From: Geobacter sp.
GTDB lineage: Bacteria > Desulfobacterota > Desulfuromonadia > Geobacterales > DSM-12255
NCBI GenBank assembly: GCA_009684525.1
Contig: WKKR01000002.1
Location: 248,001 to 312,000 of the forward strand
DNA: 64,000 bases
Reading direction: 5' to 3'
The notes below the pieces were generated by a model. The model did not search any database. It saw nothing but the letters and a program-made list of their open reading frames with translations, and was not told the origin of the DNA. Position 1 is the first letter of the stretch. Every line of letters begins with the position of its first letter. The position numbers and the translations under genes are program-made. Shown here piece by piece: positions 15,857 through 26,555 of this stretch.

Positions 15857-17113
15857 TCACCGCTCTATAGAAAACGGATTAAGAAACTGCCGTCCCCACA
15901 GATAGTTTTTATCAACCGGGCTAAGTTCCGCCTCTTCGCAGACCCTCTCCCAATTCTCACGTATGGCTGTCTCGATCCGGTCAATCAGAGCTGCCGCTGC
16001 CTTTTGGGAAAGCAGGAAATGGTGCGCGGCAGCCAGGCAGGTTTTGAGCTGGCTGAACCGGGTGTCGCCGGTTATCAGCATGGCCTGGGTCGCTTCATTG
16101 CCGGTTCGCCTCTGCGGGCAGATATCATAGGCCGGCGTCAGGGTCAGCTCGTGCCCATCCCAGAATGCGGCGTGATTGCGGGCGTGATCATCGGTGTTGC
16201 CGCACAGGACGTTAAAAACCAGCCGACCATAAAGCTCCTTGAGGGTTGCTCCCGGTTGTGTAAAGCGATGGCGAATGATTTCCGCAAACTCTTCATAGCT
16301 GGCATAACGCGCCGTCATTTCATTTAAGCCAAACAGTGTCAGGGCGGAAACCATGGCTTTTCGTGCCCATTCGGAACCGAGCGCAATTCGGTCGAATCGT
16401 TCAATCAACAAGACATCCTTACCGGACGCCTTGACCAGCTTGACTGTAGCCGCCTCAAGCCTTGCTATAGCAGCCAATCTCATGGCAACGTATTCGGCTT
16501 TGACAACGCTGTAGAGATCACTGCTGGACGAAAATTTAGCAATATACTTGGTGCCCCGATCTTCTATCAAAGCCTTGGGGCGGGCACCCCCAATGGAACT
16601 GCCGTGAAAGAGCGCCTGATCGAGCTCGGCGGTTAAGGGGACTCCCTGCTCAACCCGTTCGGCCGATGCCAGCAACTCTTCCAGGCTGGCATTTACTGGA
16701 GCTCTCGGAACAAATTCCGTTGGTGATCGCTGAAAATCAAGCGCACCAATCCGGTCAGACCCCGATTCCAACAGATAGGTGAGTTCATCCAGACTGCCGG
16801 TATCAGCATCCCGGCCTTTCAGGCCGAATTGCCTGTTTATGATAACACGTCGCCCCCAGGCATCGGGCGCGGCATCCCGAATGCAATTTGGTATCTCCAG
16901 GTCACCCAACAGGGGCAACACCCCGGCCCGCAGAGGTAATTCCGGCTCATAAATCGGAATGGCCGGATTCTTGTCGTCTCTCCGCTCAAGATAACTTTTG
17001 CCATAGTTGAAATGGATTGTGCCGTTATCCGCTTCAAGCTTACCGGCGACCACCGGTTGCATCTCTCCGGGAAGCCAGATCCAGACAAAGGCTTCTTTCG
17101 GCTTAGAAGTCAT
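15857..17113 (-). CDS. hipA: HipA-family serine/threonine kinase toxin
   Basis: 418 residues from the ATG at 17113 (MTSKPKEAFVWIWLPGE). Kinase features are SSIGGARPKALIE (glycine-rich/nucleotide loop), LLIERFDR, the catalytic GNTDDHARNHAAFW and the metal-binding AYDICPQRRTGNE. Family role: phosphorylates a translation component (glutamyl-tRNA synthetase in E. coli) to cause growth arrest; the target here is unknown. The start overlaps the hipB stop by 11 nt, and a longer frame upstream of it lies within hipB and has no family match. The gene is on the minus strand, directly after hipB. Confidence 0.93.
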   Translation of the reverse strand: MTSKPKEAFVWIWLPGEMQPVVAGKLEADNGTIHFNYGKSYLERRDDKNPAIPIYEPELPLRAGVLPLLGDLEIPNCIRDAAPDAWGRRVIINRQFGLKGRDADTGSLDELTYLLESGSDRIGALDFQRSPTEFVPRAPVNASLEELLASAERVEQGVPLTAELDQALFHGSSIGGARPKALIEDRGTKYIAKFSSSSDLYSVVKAEYVAMRLAAIARLEAATVKLVKASGKDVLLIERFDRIALGSEWARKAMVSALTLFGLNEMTARYASYEEFAEIIRHRFTQPGATLKELYGRLVFNVLCGNTDDHARNHAAFWDGHELTLTPAYDICPQRRTGNEATQAMLITGDTRFSQLKTCLAAAHHFLLSQKAAAALIDRIETAIRENWERVCEEAELSPVDKNYLWGRQFLNPFSIER

Positions 17114-17435
17114 CATCCACCGCCCTTGTCTTGTTTCTGATCCGTTTGGGGAGGAGAGCGATTTTGCTTTGCGCCAGTTCGATACTGGTCGCAAGAACCC
17201 GGCTCTCCTGATCAAACAGGGGAATGCCAACCAAGGCTGCAACTTCGAAGACCAGCCCGATGGACGGCGACATTTCACCGGACTCTATCTTTTGGAGTGT
17301 CGCCCTGGAAATACCGGCTCTCTCCGCAAGGTTCTGCTCAGACCAGTGGCGCTCTTTGCGCCCGAGCTTGATCTGTTGACCAAGTAATAAAGCGGCTTCT
17401 TTTGCGTATTTTGAGTATGCTCTTTGTTTCATCAT
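17103..17435 (-). CDS. hipB: HipB-like Xre antitoxin and repressor
   Basis: 110 residues with a Cro/C1-type helix-turn-helix (LAERAGISRATLQKIESGEMSPSIGLVFEVAALVGI, residues about 38-73) and a basic C-terminal tail. It precedes and overlaps hipA, as usual. Expected to bind HipA and repress the operon. Three similar sites upstream (17455-17585) match the expected multi-operator arrangement. Confidence 0.92.
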   Translation of the reverse strand: MMKQRAYSKYAKEAALLLGQQIKLGRKERHWSEQNLAERAGISRATLQKIESGEMSPSIGLVFEVAALVGIPLFDQESRVLATSIELAQSKIALLPKRIRNKTRAVDDDF

Positions 17436-17454
17436 AGCCAGTCCAAAGATTAAG

Positions 17455-17585
17455 TGACCAGAATAATAGCCATCAAGCTGCCTAATGGATATTATGCTGG
17501 TCGTTTAGTTGGTTTTCAAGAAAAATTCGGGCCTTGACTAAAATAATATACGCAAACCAGCTTAATGACCAGTATATTGGCCATA
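17455..17585. promoter_or_regulatory. Three HipB-operator-like repeats
   Basis: Related 18-20 bp sites of the form GACCAGnATAnTnnCCAT occur at 17455-17474 (plus), 17485-17502 (minus) and 17566-17585 (plus). All lie upstream of hipB. Spaced operators of this kind are the normal targets of HipB; binding is inferred. Confidence 0.6.
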
Positions 17586-17642
17586 ATCGCAATGTGAATT
17601 CCGGAGACGAAAGGTGGACGAGGAGACTAAAATGGGAGCAGG

Positions 17643-18623
17643 TTAGAGGGTAATCAGCTGATACTGACTGTTGCCCATTTTCATTTCTTTCATGTACGAC
17701 AACTGGCGCAGTCCCTTCCGGGATTCAATCCGTTCTTTAAGATCGTGAAGTTCCGCTTCGGGCAGCTTATACACCATGTCGATGGAAGCCTGCTCGACAG
17801 CCAGGAGATCGGTGGAAGCCAGGATACCAAGATTGCGCGCCTTGACCGGGGCTGCTTTGGTGCCGGCGCAGTCGCAGTCCACTGACATGTTGCGCAGCAC
17901 ATTGATAAAGACGATCCTCGTGCCGAAGTGGTCTATGACGGCTTTGGCTGACTCCACCATGTTTTCCTGGAACTGTTCGCCTTTGAGCCAGAGCTCGTAA
18001 TGCACATTATCCGGGGCGCCGTGTATCATCTTCTTGCCTATGGGCCCGTCCGCGCAGCCGATGGCGATATTCTTCAGCGAGCCGCCGAAGCCACCCATGG
18101 CGTGACCTTTGAAATGGGTCAGCACGACCATGGAGTCGTAATTCAGCATGTGTTTGCCGACCGACATTTCCTTGAAGCGCTTTCCCCCCTTAACCGGGAT
18201 CATCACCGCCCCATCCTCGTCCATGATATCCACGGCGCAAAAGTCCCAGCCATTAATCTTTATGGTTTCGCGATGCTCTGCCGTCGTAAACCTATTCCCC
18301 TTGTACAGCGTATTGGTCTCCACCAGGTTGCTGTTGGGAATCTGCTGCTGCAGCGCTTTCACCATATCCCGCGGCAGAATGTTCGGGCCGTTTTTCTCGC
18401 CGGTGTGCAGCTTGATCGCCACCGTGCCGGTTATCCCCTGGTTGATTTTGGTATAGATCTTCTGTAGTCCGGCGGCACTGATGTCATTGGTGAAAAAGAC
18501 CTGAGATTTTCCCTGTTGTGCGGCCAATGCGTTGCCTATGCCGGTATATCTGCTTACGGCAACGGTTCCCAGAGCAATGGCTCCAGTCTGCAGGAATTTT
18601 CGCCGTGAAATGTTGTGTGCCAT
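17643..18623 (-). CDS. Tat-exported DUF362-domain protein
   Basis: 326 residues. The N-terminus has a twin-arginine signal (SRRKFLQTGAIALG) ending near ALAAQ. The body carries the DUF362 pattern: TVAIKLHTGEKNGPNILPRDMV, VVLTHFKGHAMGGFGGSLKNIAIG and a Cys pair in SVDCDCAG. No CxxCxxCxxxC ferredoxin motif is present, unlike many DUF362 proteins. Function of the family is unclear; a periplasmic redox or metal-site role is guessed from Tat export. It sits downstream of the alcohol dehydrogenase on the same strand, 84 nt away, and may belong to that operon. AGGAGG precedes the ATG. Confidence 0.88.
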   Translation of the reverse strand: MAHNISRRKFLQTGAIALGTVAVSRYTGIGNALAAQQGKSQVFFTNDISAAGLQKIYTKINQGITGTVAIKLHTGEKNGPNILPRDMVKALQQQIPNSNLVETNTLYKGNRFTTAEHRETIKINGWDFCAVDIMDEDGAVMIPVKGGKRFKEMSVGKHMLNYDSMVVLTHFKGHAMGGFGGSLKNIAIGCADGPIGKKMIHGAPDNVHYELWLKGEQFQENMVESAKAVIDHFGTRIVFINVLRNMSVDCDCAGTKAAPVKARNLGILASTDLLAVEQASIDMVYKLPEAELHDLKERIESRKGLRQLSYMKEMKMGNSQYQLITL

Positions 18624-18707
18624 GTAACACCTCCTCAGGGTTTGAGCCGCTGGGACTGCAGCGGCTGGCCGCCCTACGCCCGTGACGACCAGCCATCTGG
18701 TTCGACG

Positions 18708-19769
18708 TTACTCGGCCTTGAGCGACGCCATGTCGATGGAGAAGCGGTACTTCACATCCGACTTGACCAGTCGCTCGTAGGCCGCGTTGATCTGCTGGAT
18801 CGGGATGATTTCGACGTCCGAGGTAATGTTGTGCTGGCCGCAGAAGTCGAGCATCTCCTGGGTTTCCTTGATGCCGCCGATCAGGGAGCCGGATATGCTT
18901 TTGCGGCCGAACAGGAGCGCGAATGCCGAGAGTTGGAGCGGTGACTCCACGCCGCCAAGCAGCGTGATGTTGCCTTCCAGTCCGAGCATGTTGATGTAGG
19001 CGTTGATGTCGTGATCCGTGGAAATGGTGTCGAGGATGAAGTTGAAGGTACCGGCATGCTGTTTCATCTCTTCCTGATTGGTGGAGATGATGACGTCATG
19101 GGCGCCCAGGCGCAGGGCATCTTCTCTCTTGCCCGGCGAGGTGGTGAAAACCACCACATGGGCACCGAGGGCACGGGCGAATTTGACCCCCATATGACCG
19201 AGACCGCCGAGACCGACCACCCCGACTTTCTTTCCGGTGATGTCGCCCCAGCGGCGGATCGGTGAGTAGGTGGTGATCCCGGCACAGAGCAGCGGCGCAA
19301 CCCCGGCCAGGTCGAGATTCCCCGGTACGCGCAGCACGAAACGCTCATCGACGACGATGCTCTCGGAATAGCCGCCATAGGTGACCGGCGCTGTCCCGTG
19401 CCTGTCCGGGGAGTTGTAGGTAAAGGTAGCGTTGTGGCAGAACTGCTCCTGATGATCCTGGCAGGTGGGGCAGACATGATCGGAATCGACCATGCAGCCG
19501 ACGCCGACAAGATCCCCCGCTTTGAAGTTGGTTACGGCCGAGCCGACCGTGGTAACCCGGCCGACGATCTCATGGCCGGGGACGCACGGATAGGTTGTGG
19601 GCATGACGCTGCGCCATTCGTCACGGGCGGTGTGCAGGTCGGAGTGACAGATGCCGCAGAAGAGAATTTCAATCTGGACGTCGCGCTCGGTCGTTTCACG
19701 GCGCTGGATTAAGTCTGATGTGAACGGTGCTGTGGCGTTGGCAACGGAATAGGCTTTTGCTTGGTACAT
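18708..19769 (-). CDS. Zinc-dependent NAD(P) alcohol dehydrogenase (YahK/cinnamyl type)
   Basis: 353 residues. The catalytic zinc ligands are in CGICHSDLH and VPGHEIVGRV, the structural zinc cluster in CMVDSDHVCPTCQDHQEQFC, and the Rossmann dinucleotide loop is GLGGLGHMGVKFARALG. This is the YahK/CAD subgroup, which reduces a broad range of aldehydes, usually with NADPH. AGGAGG precedes the start. It is on the minus strand downstream of an aldo/keto reductase, with a divergent AraC regulator beyond, so a common aldehyde-detoxification role under that regulator is likely. A short relic of a related gene is at 1865-1909. Confidence 0.93.
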   Translation of the reverse strand: MYQAKAYSVANATAPFTSDLIQRRETTERDVQIEILFCGICHSDLHTARDEWRSVMPTTYPCVPGHEIVGRVTTVGSAVTNFKAGDLVGVGCMVDSDHVCPTCQDHQEQFCHNATFTYNSPDRHGTAPVTYGGYSESIVVDERFVLRVPGNLDLAGVAPLLCAGITTYSPIRRWGDITGKKVGVVGLGGLGHMGVKFARALGAHVVVFTTSPGKREDALRLGAHDVIISTNQEEMKQHAGTFNFILDTISTDHDINAYINMLGLEGNITLLGGVESPLQLSAFALLFGRKSISGSLIGGIKETQEMLDFCGQHNITSDVEIIPIQQINAAYERLVKSDVKYRFSIDMASLKAE

Positions 19770-19818
19770 GGGTTCCTCCTGTCGGTTGTGATCTCGTGTC
19801 GACGATAGCTATAACCGG

Positions 19819-20871
<1,053 letters not shown>

Positions 20872-20902
20872 CTACTCCCGATAGTCGCAAGGGTGATAGA
20901 CC

Positions 20903-20930
20903 GATCCTGTCGAATTATTGCCTGATCCTG
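20903..20930. promoter_or_regulatory. Paired direct half-sites in the AKR/AraC divergent promoter region
   Basis: GATCCTG occurs at 20903-20909 and again at 20924-20930, exactly 21 bp (two helical turns) apart. AraC-family activators bind such direct repeats. The site lies between the divergent aldo/keto reductase and AraC genes. Confidence 0.5.
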
Positions 20931-20994
20931 CGTGACCCTGAAAAAAGATTGTAACGTCGGGAGGGGTTGGGTAGTATTGCGACAGGAGAACATC

Positions 20995-21936
20995 ATGAAA
21001 AATAATACTAATCAGCGGGATCTTCAGGGTGCGGGCCTGGCTGGTGCCACCGGCGATCTCAACAGGGCCATTGCCAGATGGACCGAGCAGAGAGAGGTGT
21101 ACGCAACTGCCGTTCCGGGCCTGTCCCTATTTCGCCGGGAGGCCCCGACCGAACCGATCAGCGGCATGTACGAACCGAGCGTCTGCCTGGTTTCGCAGGG
21201 GGCCAAGCGTGTGCTGCTCGGCGATGACACCTATGTCTATGATGCCCACCACTACCTGATTACCTCGGTGCACCTGCCGACAATCGTGCAGGTTATCGAG
21301 GCCAGCCCGGAAAAGCCCTATCTCGGGCTCAGGCTAAAATTCGATCTGCGCGAGGTTTCGCAGCTGATGGTGGACAGCAACCTGCCGCAGCCGCGGCCCC
21401 AGCAGTCAAGCCGCGGGATGGCGACCGGCGAGGTGACGCTGCAGTTAGTCAACGCATTTATACGATTGATCGACCTGCTTGCGGATGAAAAAGACATCCC
21501 GATCCTGGCACCGGTCATCCAGCGGGAAATCATCTATCGGTTGTTGGTGGGGGATCAGGGTGAGCGGTTGCGCCAGATTGCCACCGCGGGGAGCCAGAGC
21601 CAGCAGATCGCCAAGGCGATCGGATGGTTGCACAGCAACTACTCCCAGTCCGTCAGCATGGACGAGCTTGCGGCGCAGGCAAACATGAGCACGTCCACCT
21701 TCCATCATCACTTCCGGTCGCTGACCGCTCTCAGTCCGTTGCAGTATCAGAAGCAGCTGCGTCTGCAGGAAGCCAGGCGGCTCATGCTGGCAGAACGGCT
21801 GGATGCCGCAAATGCCGCATTCCAGGTAGGCTACGAGAGCCCATCGCAGTTCAGTCGAGAATACAACCGCATGTTTGGGGCACCGCCGGTGCGCGATATT
21901 GCAAAATTGCGCCTGACGTTGGATGGGGGGATCTGA
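20995..21936 (+). CDS. AraC-family transcriptional regulator
   Basis: 313 residues. The N-terminal AraC_N-type domain is SLFRREAPTEPISGMYEPSVCLVSQGAKRVLLG, with LGLRLKFDLREVSQLM. The C-terminal double helix-turn-helix covers about residues 205-300 (MDELAAQANMSTSTFHHHFRSL and FQVGYESPSQFSREYNRMFG). Start 20995 (MKNNTNQRDLQG) has AGGAGA 6 nt upstream; the frame is open upstream without a ribosome site. It resembles regulators found next to alcohol dehydrogenase/AKR genes that respond to aldehydes. It probably controls the two divergent oxidoreductase genes. Confidence 0.92.
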   Translation: MKNNTNQRDLQGAGLAGATGDLNRAIARWTEQREVYATAVPGLSLFRREAPTEPISGMYEPSVCLVSQGAKRVLLGDDTYVYDAHHYLITSVHLPTIVQVIEASPEKPYLGLRLKFDLREVSQLMVDSNLPQPRPQQSSRGMATGEVTLQLVNAFIRLIDLLADEKDIPILAPVIQREIIYRLLVGDQGERLRQIATAGSQSQQIAKAIGWLHSNYSQSVSMDELAAQANMSTSTFHHHFRSLTALSPLQYQKQLRLQEARRLMLAERLDAANAAFQVGYESPSQFSREYNRMFGAPPVRDIAKLRLTLDGGI

Positions 21937-22071
21937 AGCGGGGTGAAGTTGCACAATGGGCCGTGGAAATGACCCGCCCGGCGGTCGGTGTCCATTTCCC
22001 TGGCTGAGAACCCCTTATATTTGCAAATGCCTTCTGGATCTGTCAAAAGTGTTTGACGCCTTTGCTCTCTC

Positions 22072-23988
22072 CTAAATCTCAATTACCACCCAACCTTTTG
22101 CAGTCAGTGCTTCTACATGTTCCTGTTTCACTCGAACCTTATTCATAGCTAAACACAAAAGGTGTGTTGGGCGTGACATCGCAACGTAGAGATTTCGGTA
22201 AAGTCCCTTAAGGGTGTTTGACGCTTTTGGTCCAATTGACGTGCCGACGCTAATACTGGCTATAGCTTTTTCTAAATCGAAGCACCTTGCTTGACCGCCA
22301 TACGCTTCGAGCACAAGCGTTGCCACATGAGTCTCCCCTTTCGCTGAAGCAACAGTACCAATCTGAACACAGACAGAACGGTCGCCCATGCTCACCATAC
22401 ACTCATTCGACATTAAAGTGGCTAATGATGTTTTTGTAGGGGTCGCAAACAACGGGAGAGCCGCAAAATCGCTCTGGCTCATTCCGTCAAGCAGGAGCGG
22501 GCTGAGTCGTGTGTACATCAGGTCCAAAGTCGCTGACCATGCAGCAGCATCAGCAGTGTGACCTCGACCAACGGTAAGTTCATGACACAACAATCGTACT
22601 GGGGCACAATCTGCTCCAGCAGCTTCTAGCTTATGTAATAATCTCGACGCGTCTCGGATGCCAGCTGCCTCTCGGCATCCGGCTCTTCTAAGTGCCAGCA
22701 GTACGGCCCGTTTCACGTTGATACTTCGACCGTAAAGATCAAGTTGCGACACTCCCATACTCGGAAGGTCTGCAAGCATCAGAAAGACACTTTCCTCGCC
22801 TTTAGCAGTCACACCCTCACTGACATATGTAGGCCAATAGTCAACGAGGTGCCGCCCAGCATCTTTGTTCGCCTCTCCTTGCTTACGAGCACAAATAGCC
22901 TTGACTGCTCCTGAACTGAGAATTTCGTCTGACAGCGTTTGAAGTACTTGTTTCCCAAATACTTCAATTACAGATGTCGCCTTATCAGTGTCATAGAGCA
23001 TGAGCACCGGTGACGGTACGCAATTCCCTGGACCAGCTGCTACAGGTTCGCCATGCTCTTGTACAGTCCTTACCGCTGCTGCAATCGCTTCAGGGAATCG
23101 CTTTGTCGTTATTACACTAAGGTATCCAGCTTTCGGAAAGCTTAGTTTGTCTGAGTCTTTCGACGAACTCAAAATACGTTGATTGCGATCTCCAAATCGC
23201 TGCATTACGACAGAGCTGTCGAAAACCCGGGATAATAGGTCTTCCTGCGCCCAGCTTGTGTCTTGCATCTCATCAATTAGTACCAAAGGGAACCGCCACG
23301 AAAGTCTTGTTGTCAGCTCCGGAAACCGTTGCAGGAGTCTCTCAGCAAATGCGAACATGTCGTCGTGACGGAACACCCCTCGCTTGCGCAGTGCATTTTT
23401 TAGATCTTTTGCCTCGTTGTACGTGGGAGTCCCGATTCCTGGCAGCCCTCCGAGTTCCCACCCTAATTTAAGGTCTGGGCCTTCATAGCGTAGCGTAGTA
23501 ATAGCGTCAGGGCCTTGATTCGGATTGCGTTTTACCCAAGCATTTAACGTATATTTTCTTGGCAGCATTGAAAGTGCACGTGCAGCGAAAACTTCGTTGT
23601 CGATAATGTCAACAGATTCACCATCGCTTCGAAGGAGTGGCAGCGCCAAAAACTGGTTAACAAATGCGTGGATGGTCCCGACAAAATGTGGATAGCATAG
23701 GAGTCTTGCCCCAGCGACTGTCATGCTGATGCGTTTAGTAATTTCATCTCTAGCGACATTGGTATGGCTGAGTACGCATATTCCTCGATCAGCAAGTGGC
23801 CATTTCTGCGCTAACAGGGTCAACTTGGCAGCGAGTAACGTCGTCTTTCCGCTGCCAGGGGCAGCTTGAATATCTATTGTTGCAGACTCAACCAGAACTG
23901 ACCGGCGCTCTGCATCTGTAAAGTCCAGGTCGGGGAACAGTCTCGACAACTGTTCTAGGTCAGACGGCTCAATAACTGGAAGAGTCAT
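22072..23988 (-). CDS. UvrD/Rep-family helicase, partner of an OLD nuclease (Gabija GajB-like)
   Basis: 638 residues with SF1 helicase motifs: I AAPGSGKTTLLAAKLTLL, Ia CVLSHTNVARDEI, II VLIDEMQDTSW, III FGDRNQRI, V SAKGETHVATLVLEAYG and VI LYVAMSRPTHLLC. It begins 9 nt after the OLD nuclease stop, and its ribosome site lies in that gap. Pairing of a class 2 OLD nuclease with a UvrD-like helicase is the Gabija arrangement; this helicase is longer than the approximately 500-residue GajB I recall. Expected role: senses phage DNA intermediates or terminates the nuclease action. The C-terminal stop is at 22072, convergent with the AraC gene. Confidence 0.88.
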   Translation of the reverse strand: MTLPVIEPSDLEQLSRLFPDLDFTDAERRSVLVESATIDIQAAPGSGKTTLLAAKLTLLAQKWPLADRGICVLSHTNVARDEITKRISMTVAGARLLCYPHFVGTIHAFVNQFLALPLLRSDGESVDIIDNEVFAARALSMLPRKYTLNAWVKRNPNQGPDAITTLRYEGPDLKLGWELGGLPGIGTPTYNEAKDLKNALRKRGVFRHDDMFAFAERLLQRFPELTTRLSWRFPLVLIDEMQDTSWAQEDLLSRVFDSSVVMQRFGDRNQRILSSSKDSDKLSFPKAGYLSVITTKRFPEAIAAAVRTVQEHGEPVAAGPGNCVPSPVLMLYDTDKATSVIEVFGKQVLQTLSDEILSSGAVKAICARKQGEANKDAGRHLVDYWPTYVSEGVTAKGEESVFLMLADLPSMGVSQLDLYGRSINVKRAVLLALRRAGCREAAGIRDASRLLHKLEAAGADCAPVRLLCHELTVGRGHTADAAAWSATLDLMYTRLSPLLLDGMSQSDFAALPLFATPTKTSLATLMSNECMVSMGDRSVCVQIGTVASAKGETHVATLVLEAYGGQARCFDLEKAIASISVGTSIGPKASNTLKGLYRNLYVAMSRPTHLLCLAMNKVRVKQEHVEALTAKGWVVIEI

Positions 23989-23997
23989 GTGTGGTCC

Positions 23998-25938
23998 TTA
24001 CTTAGTATCAGCTACGGGATCAACAGTTCCGGTCAAATGCCGCAGGGCGCATTTAACGTACCTAGGTAACAGATTTAATAATGCATCTCCATTGCCGTAC
24101 TTTCCAGTGCGCAACAGCTTAGCTGCATATTGTGCAGTAACCGCCTTAGACGCATCTTCTTCATAAAGTGGTTGGTACACAGTTGAAGCAAGGCTCTCAG
24201 CCGGAAGAGCTCGATCCTGAAGTGCCTTCCACTCTGTGGCCGCTTCAGTAAGTGCAGCAGTTTCATCTCCCTTATCGAGCCGCTCACCCATTGTTTTTGC
24301 CTTCTGTGCAAGCTTTATAGCTTGATGCATTAGTTCTGCAAGTCCCGCTCTCGCCAGATCGTACTCGAGAGTCCAGTAGTCAGACACAAACACTTTCACA
24401 CTCGGACTGTCGGGTGACTCGACACGATCCACCTTTCTTTTAACAGCTGCAGCTGCTTCGTCTGAGCCATAGTCACTTTCGAACCGTTTCCTCCTGGCTG
24501 GCTTCGAAACGTAGTTATTTGCTACATCAGGGACTATGTCACGGTCAGTTATGCAAGCCACTGGAACGGGTATAGCTTCATCGGCCTTTTGCCTCTGGAA
24601 AATGCGTGCGTAGTGGTACAGGCCCACATCGCCTACATTGACTACTGAGATACCAAATTCGGAGAATGAGAGTCCGGCCATTTCTGCAATAGCCGGCAAT
24701 AGCAGCGCCTCGGCAGGCCCTTCGACTATTGCCACCCCTCTCGCGAAAAAGAGGTTGGACTTTGTTGCATCAATGAAGCGGCGCAAATATCCGTAATCAG
24801 TTTTTGCTAACCTCGTACATTCAGGCCTTAAAGGATAAGTTTTTGCTTTATGGACTAGAATCATGTCCTCTATATCGGCGCCAGCAGCAAGTGATGGACT
24901 GTGCGTACTCATCACTACCTGGATCTGTTGTTCGTCCTGTGTTGGAGGTTGCTGAAGAAGTTCCATAACCCTGACTTGTAGTTGCGGATGAAGATGTGCT
25001 TCTGGCTCCTCTACGAGTAATAGCCCTAACTCATCGCCTCTTCGCAGGAGCACAAGTTCTGTGGCCATAAAAAGTGCGTTATTGTAACCAAGCCCACGTT
25101 GACAGTATTCGGTTGATGCAACACCTCCAGGAGGAAGCAAGGCAAGTTCGAATCGCTGAAGAATCTGTGCAAGGCTTGTATCACCAGCAATTCGGATTGC
25201 CGATATCAACTCATCTCCAGCAAGACTCATGCGACTTAGATAATTATCGTTTATGTGGTCCTCAACAGCGCTAATTGCCTGATGTTCGCCTATATGGTGC
25301 TGGGCATGATCCATAAGTCCGACGAGCGTTTTCGGTCGAGATTCAGGATTACTCGGGTCAAAATCACTCATATGCTGATCAGAAAACAGCTCATGAGCCC
25401 CAAGAATTTGGGATAGACGGGATTGTCGGCCTGGCTTTAGCTCAAGTTCAGCGTCACGTAGCGGTCTAAGATAAGTTGCGCGAACTAGCTCTCTTACTGC
25501 ATGACCGACTTCAGGCCCAGTTCCATTCTGCCCAGCACAAACAGTAATGTGGATTCGCCCCCAGCGCTTTTCTTGAATGAGTTGGCGCCTCGCCTGTAAA
25601 TTCAGTATGAGGCTACGTGATCCATCTTTCTCGTAGGTCAGCCACTCTAGGACAGTAGATTCTTGTTCAGAAGACAAGTCCTTGAACGTCGCCTCAATAG
25701 TAAGAGTTTCAGCCCGGTTTGCGCCCTCAACGTGGAAATCTTGCTCATAGAGACGCACTGATTCGAAGCTGGTCGTCCATAGCACCTGCCGAATAGCGTC
25801 AATGATGGCAGACTTTCCTGCGTCATTCTCGCCAATCAAGATGTTCATGCCTTTATTCAGTTCCCAGTTCAAAACTGGCGATGATGTACCATCTCCAAAG
25901 GCACGAAAGTTATGGGCGTAGATATGGTGTAAGTACAT
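23998..25938 (-). CDS. OLD-family ATP-dependent nuclease with TOPRIM domain (Gabija GajA-like)
   Basis: 646 residues. The ABC-type ATPase has Walker A GENDAGKSAIIDAI (36-49) and a split second half with LLLVEEPEAHLHPQLQVRVM (Walker B) and VVMSTHSPSLAA (H loop). It is followed by a TOPRIM domain with GVAIVEGPAEALLLPAIAE (catalytic Glu) and ACITDRDIVPD (DxD-like acidic pair). This is the OLD class 2 layout, a DNA nicking or cleaving enzyme gated by nucleotide. AGGAG precedes the ATG. The next gene is a UvrD helicase, so a Gabija-like antiphage system is the best reading. Confidence 0.9.
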   Translation of the reverse strand: MYLHHIYAHNFRAFGDGTSSPVLNWELNKGMNILIGENDAGKSAIIDAIRQVLWTTSFESVRLYEQDFHVEGANRAETLTIEATFKDLSSEQESTVLEWLTYEKDGSRSLILNLQARRQLIQEKRWGRIHITVCAGQNGTGPEVGHAVRELVRATYLRPLRDAELELKPGRQSRLSQILGAHELFSDQHMSDFDPSNPESRPKTLVGLMDHAQHHIGEHQAISAVEDHINDNYLSRMSLAGDELISAIRIAGDTSLAQILQRFELALLPPGGVASTEYCQRGLGYNNALFMATELVLLRRGDELGLLLVEEPEAHLHPQLQVRVMELLQQPPTQDEQQIQVVMSTHSPSLAAGADIEDMILVHKAKTYPLRPECTRLAKTDYGYLRRFIDATKSNLFFARGVAIVEGPAEALLLPAIAEMAGLSFSEFGISVVNVGDVGLYHYARIFQRQKADEAIPVPVACITDRDIVPDVANNYVSKPARRKRFESDYGSDEAAAAVKRKVDRVESPDSPSVKVFVSDYWTLEYDLARAGLAELMHQAIKLAQKAKTMGERLDKGDETAALTEAATEWKALQDRALPAESLASTVYQPLYEEDASKAVTAQYAAKLLRTGKYGNGDALLNLLPRYVKCALRHLTGTVDPVADTK

Positions 25939-26555
25939 GCCGTCTCCTGAATTATCTGATAACTATGATGTGAACCTTAAAAAAATAAGGGTAATTAGCG
26001 AAGTATCGCAACGGTTCGGCAGTTGACCCGAAAGCCAAGTCTTTACGGGCTAGCGGTGTCCAACTGACTGGTTGGGATGTACCTAAAGGATTCATTAACG
26101 CTAACGAGAGATTATTTGAAGAAATGCCATTTGTATTTTCGTTCAATACGTTTTGCCTGAAATAATAAAGCTATGTTTAATGCTGTTGCTGAAGTCGAGA
26201 AGATAGGAACCGTGCGGGAATTTCGGAAACAGTATATCAACCACATCCACGCTGACCCTGACCTTTTCCCTTCGTGGTAACATCCTCTTCATTACCGATT
26301 ACGGAACTATAGCAATTGGCCCAACATACTGAATCTGTGTGGATTACTACACCTTCTTCAAGGAAGAGGCAACACAAAACTGATGGAAGCAGTATAAATT
26401 TCAACACATATAGAAACAGAAATAATGATGACTGTCATTACGCATACTTGTGACAATCAATTATTTGAAATGGAATATGTTATGGCTAAGTATAGTCGAA
26501 TATGATGGTAATTAATGAAAAGTTGGGCTTGATTGCGTGGAGAGTGAAAAACAAA

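Noticed and set aside
25952-26146. 64-codon open frame upstream of the OLD nuclease
   Set aside because: No ribosome site and no recognisable motif; lies in the leader of the OLD gene.
26173-26280. 35-codon frame MFNAVAEVEK...
   Set aside because: Too short, no clear ribosome site and no family resemblance; listed only as a possible relic in the intergenic entry.
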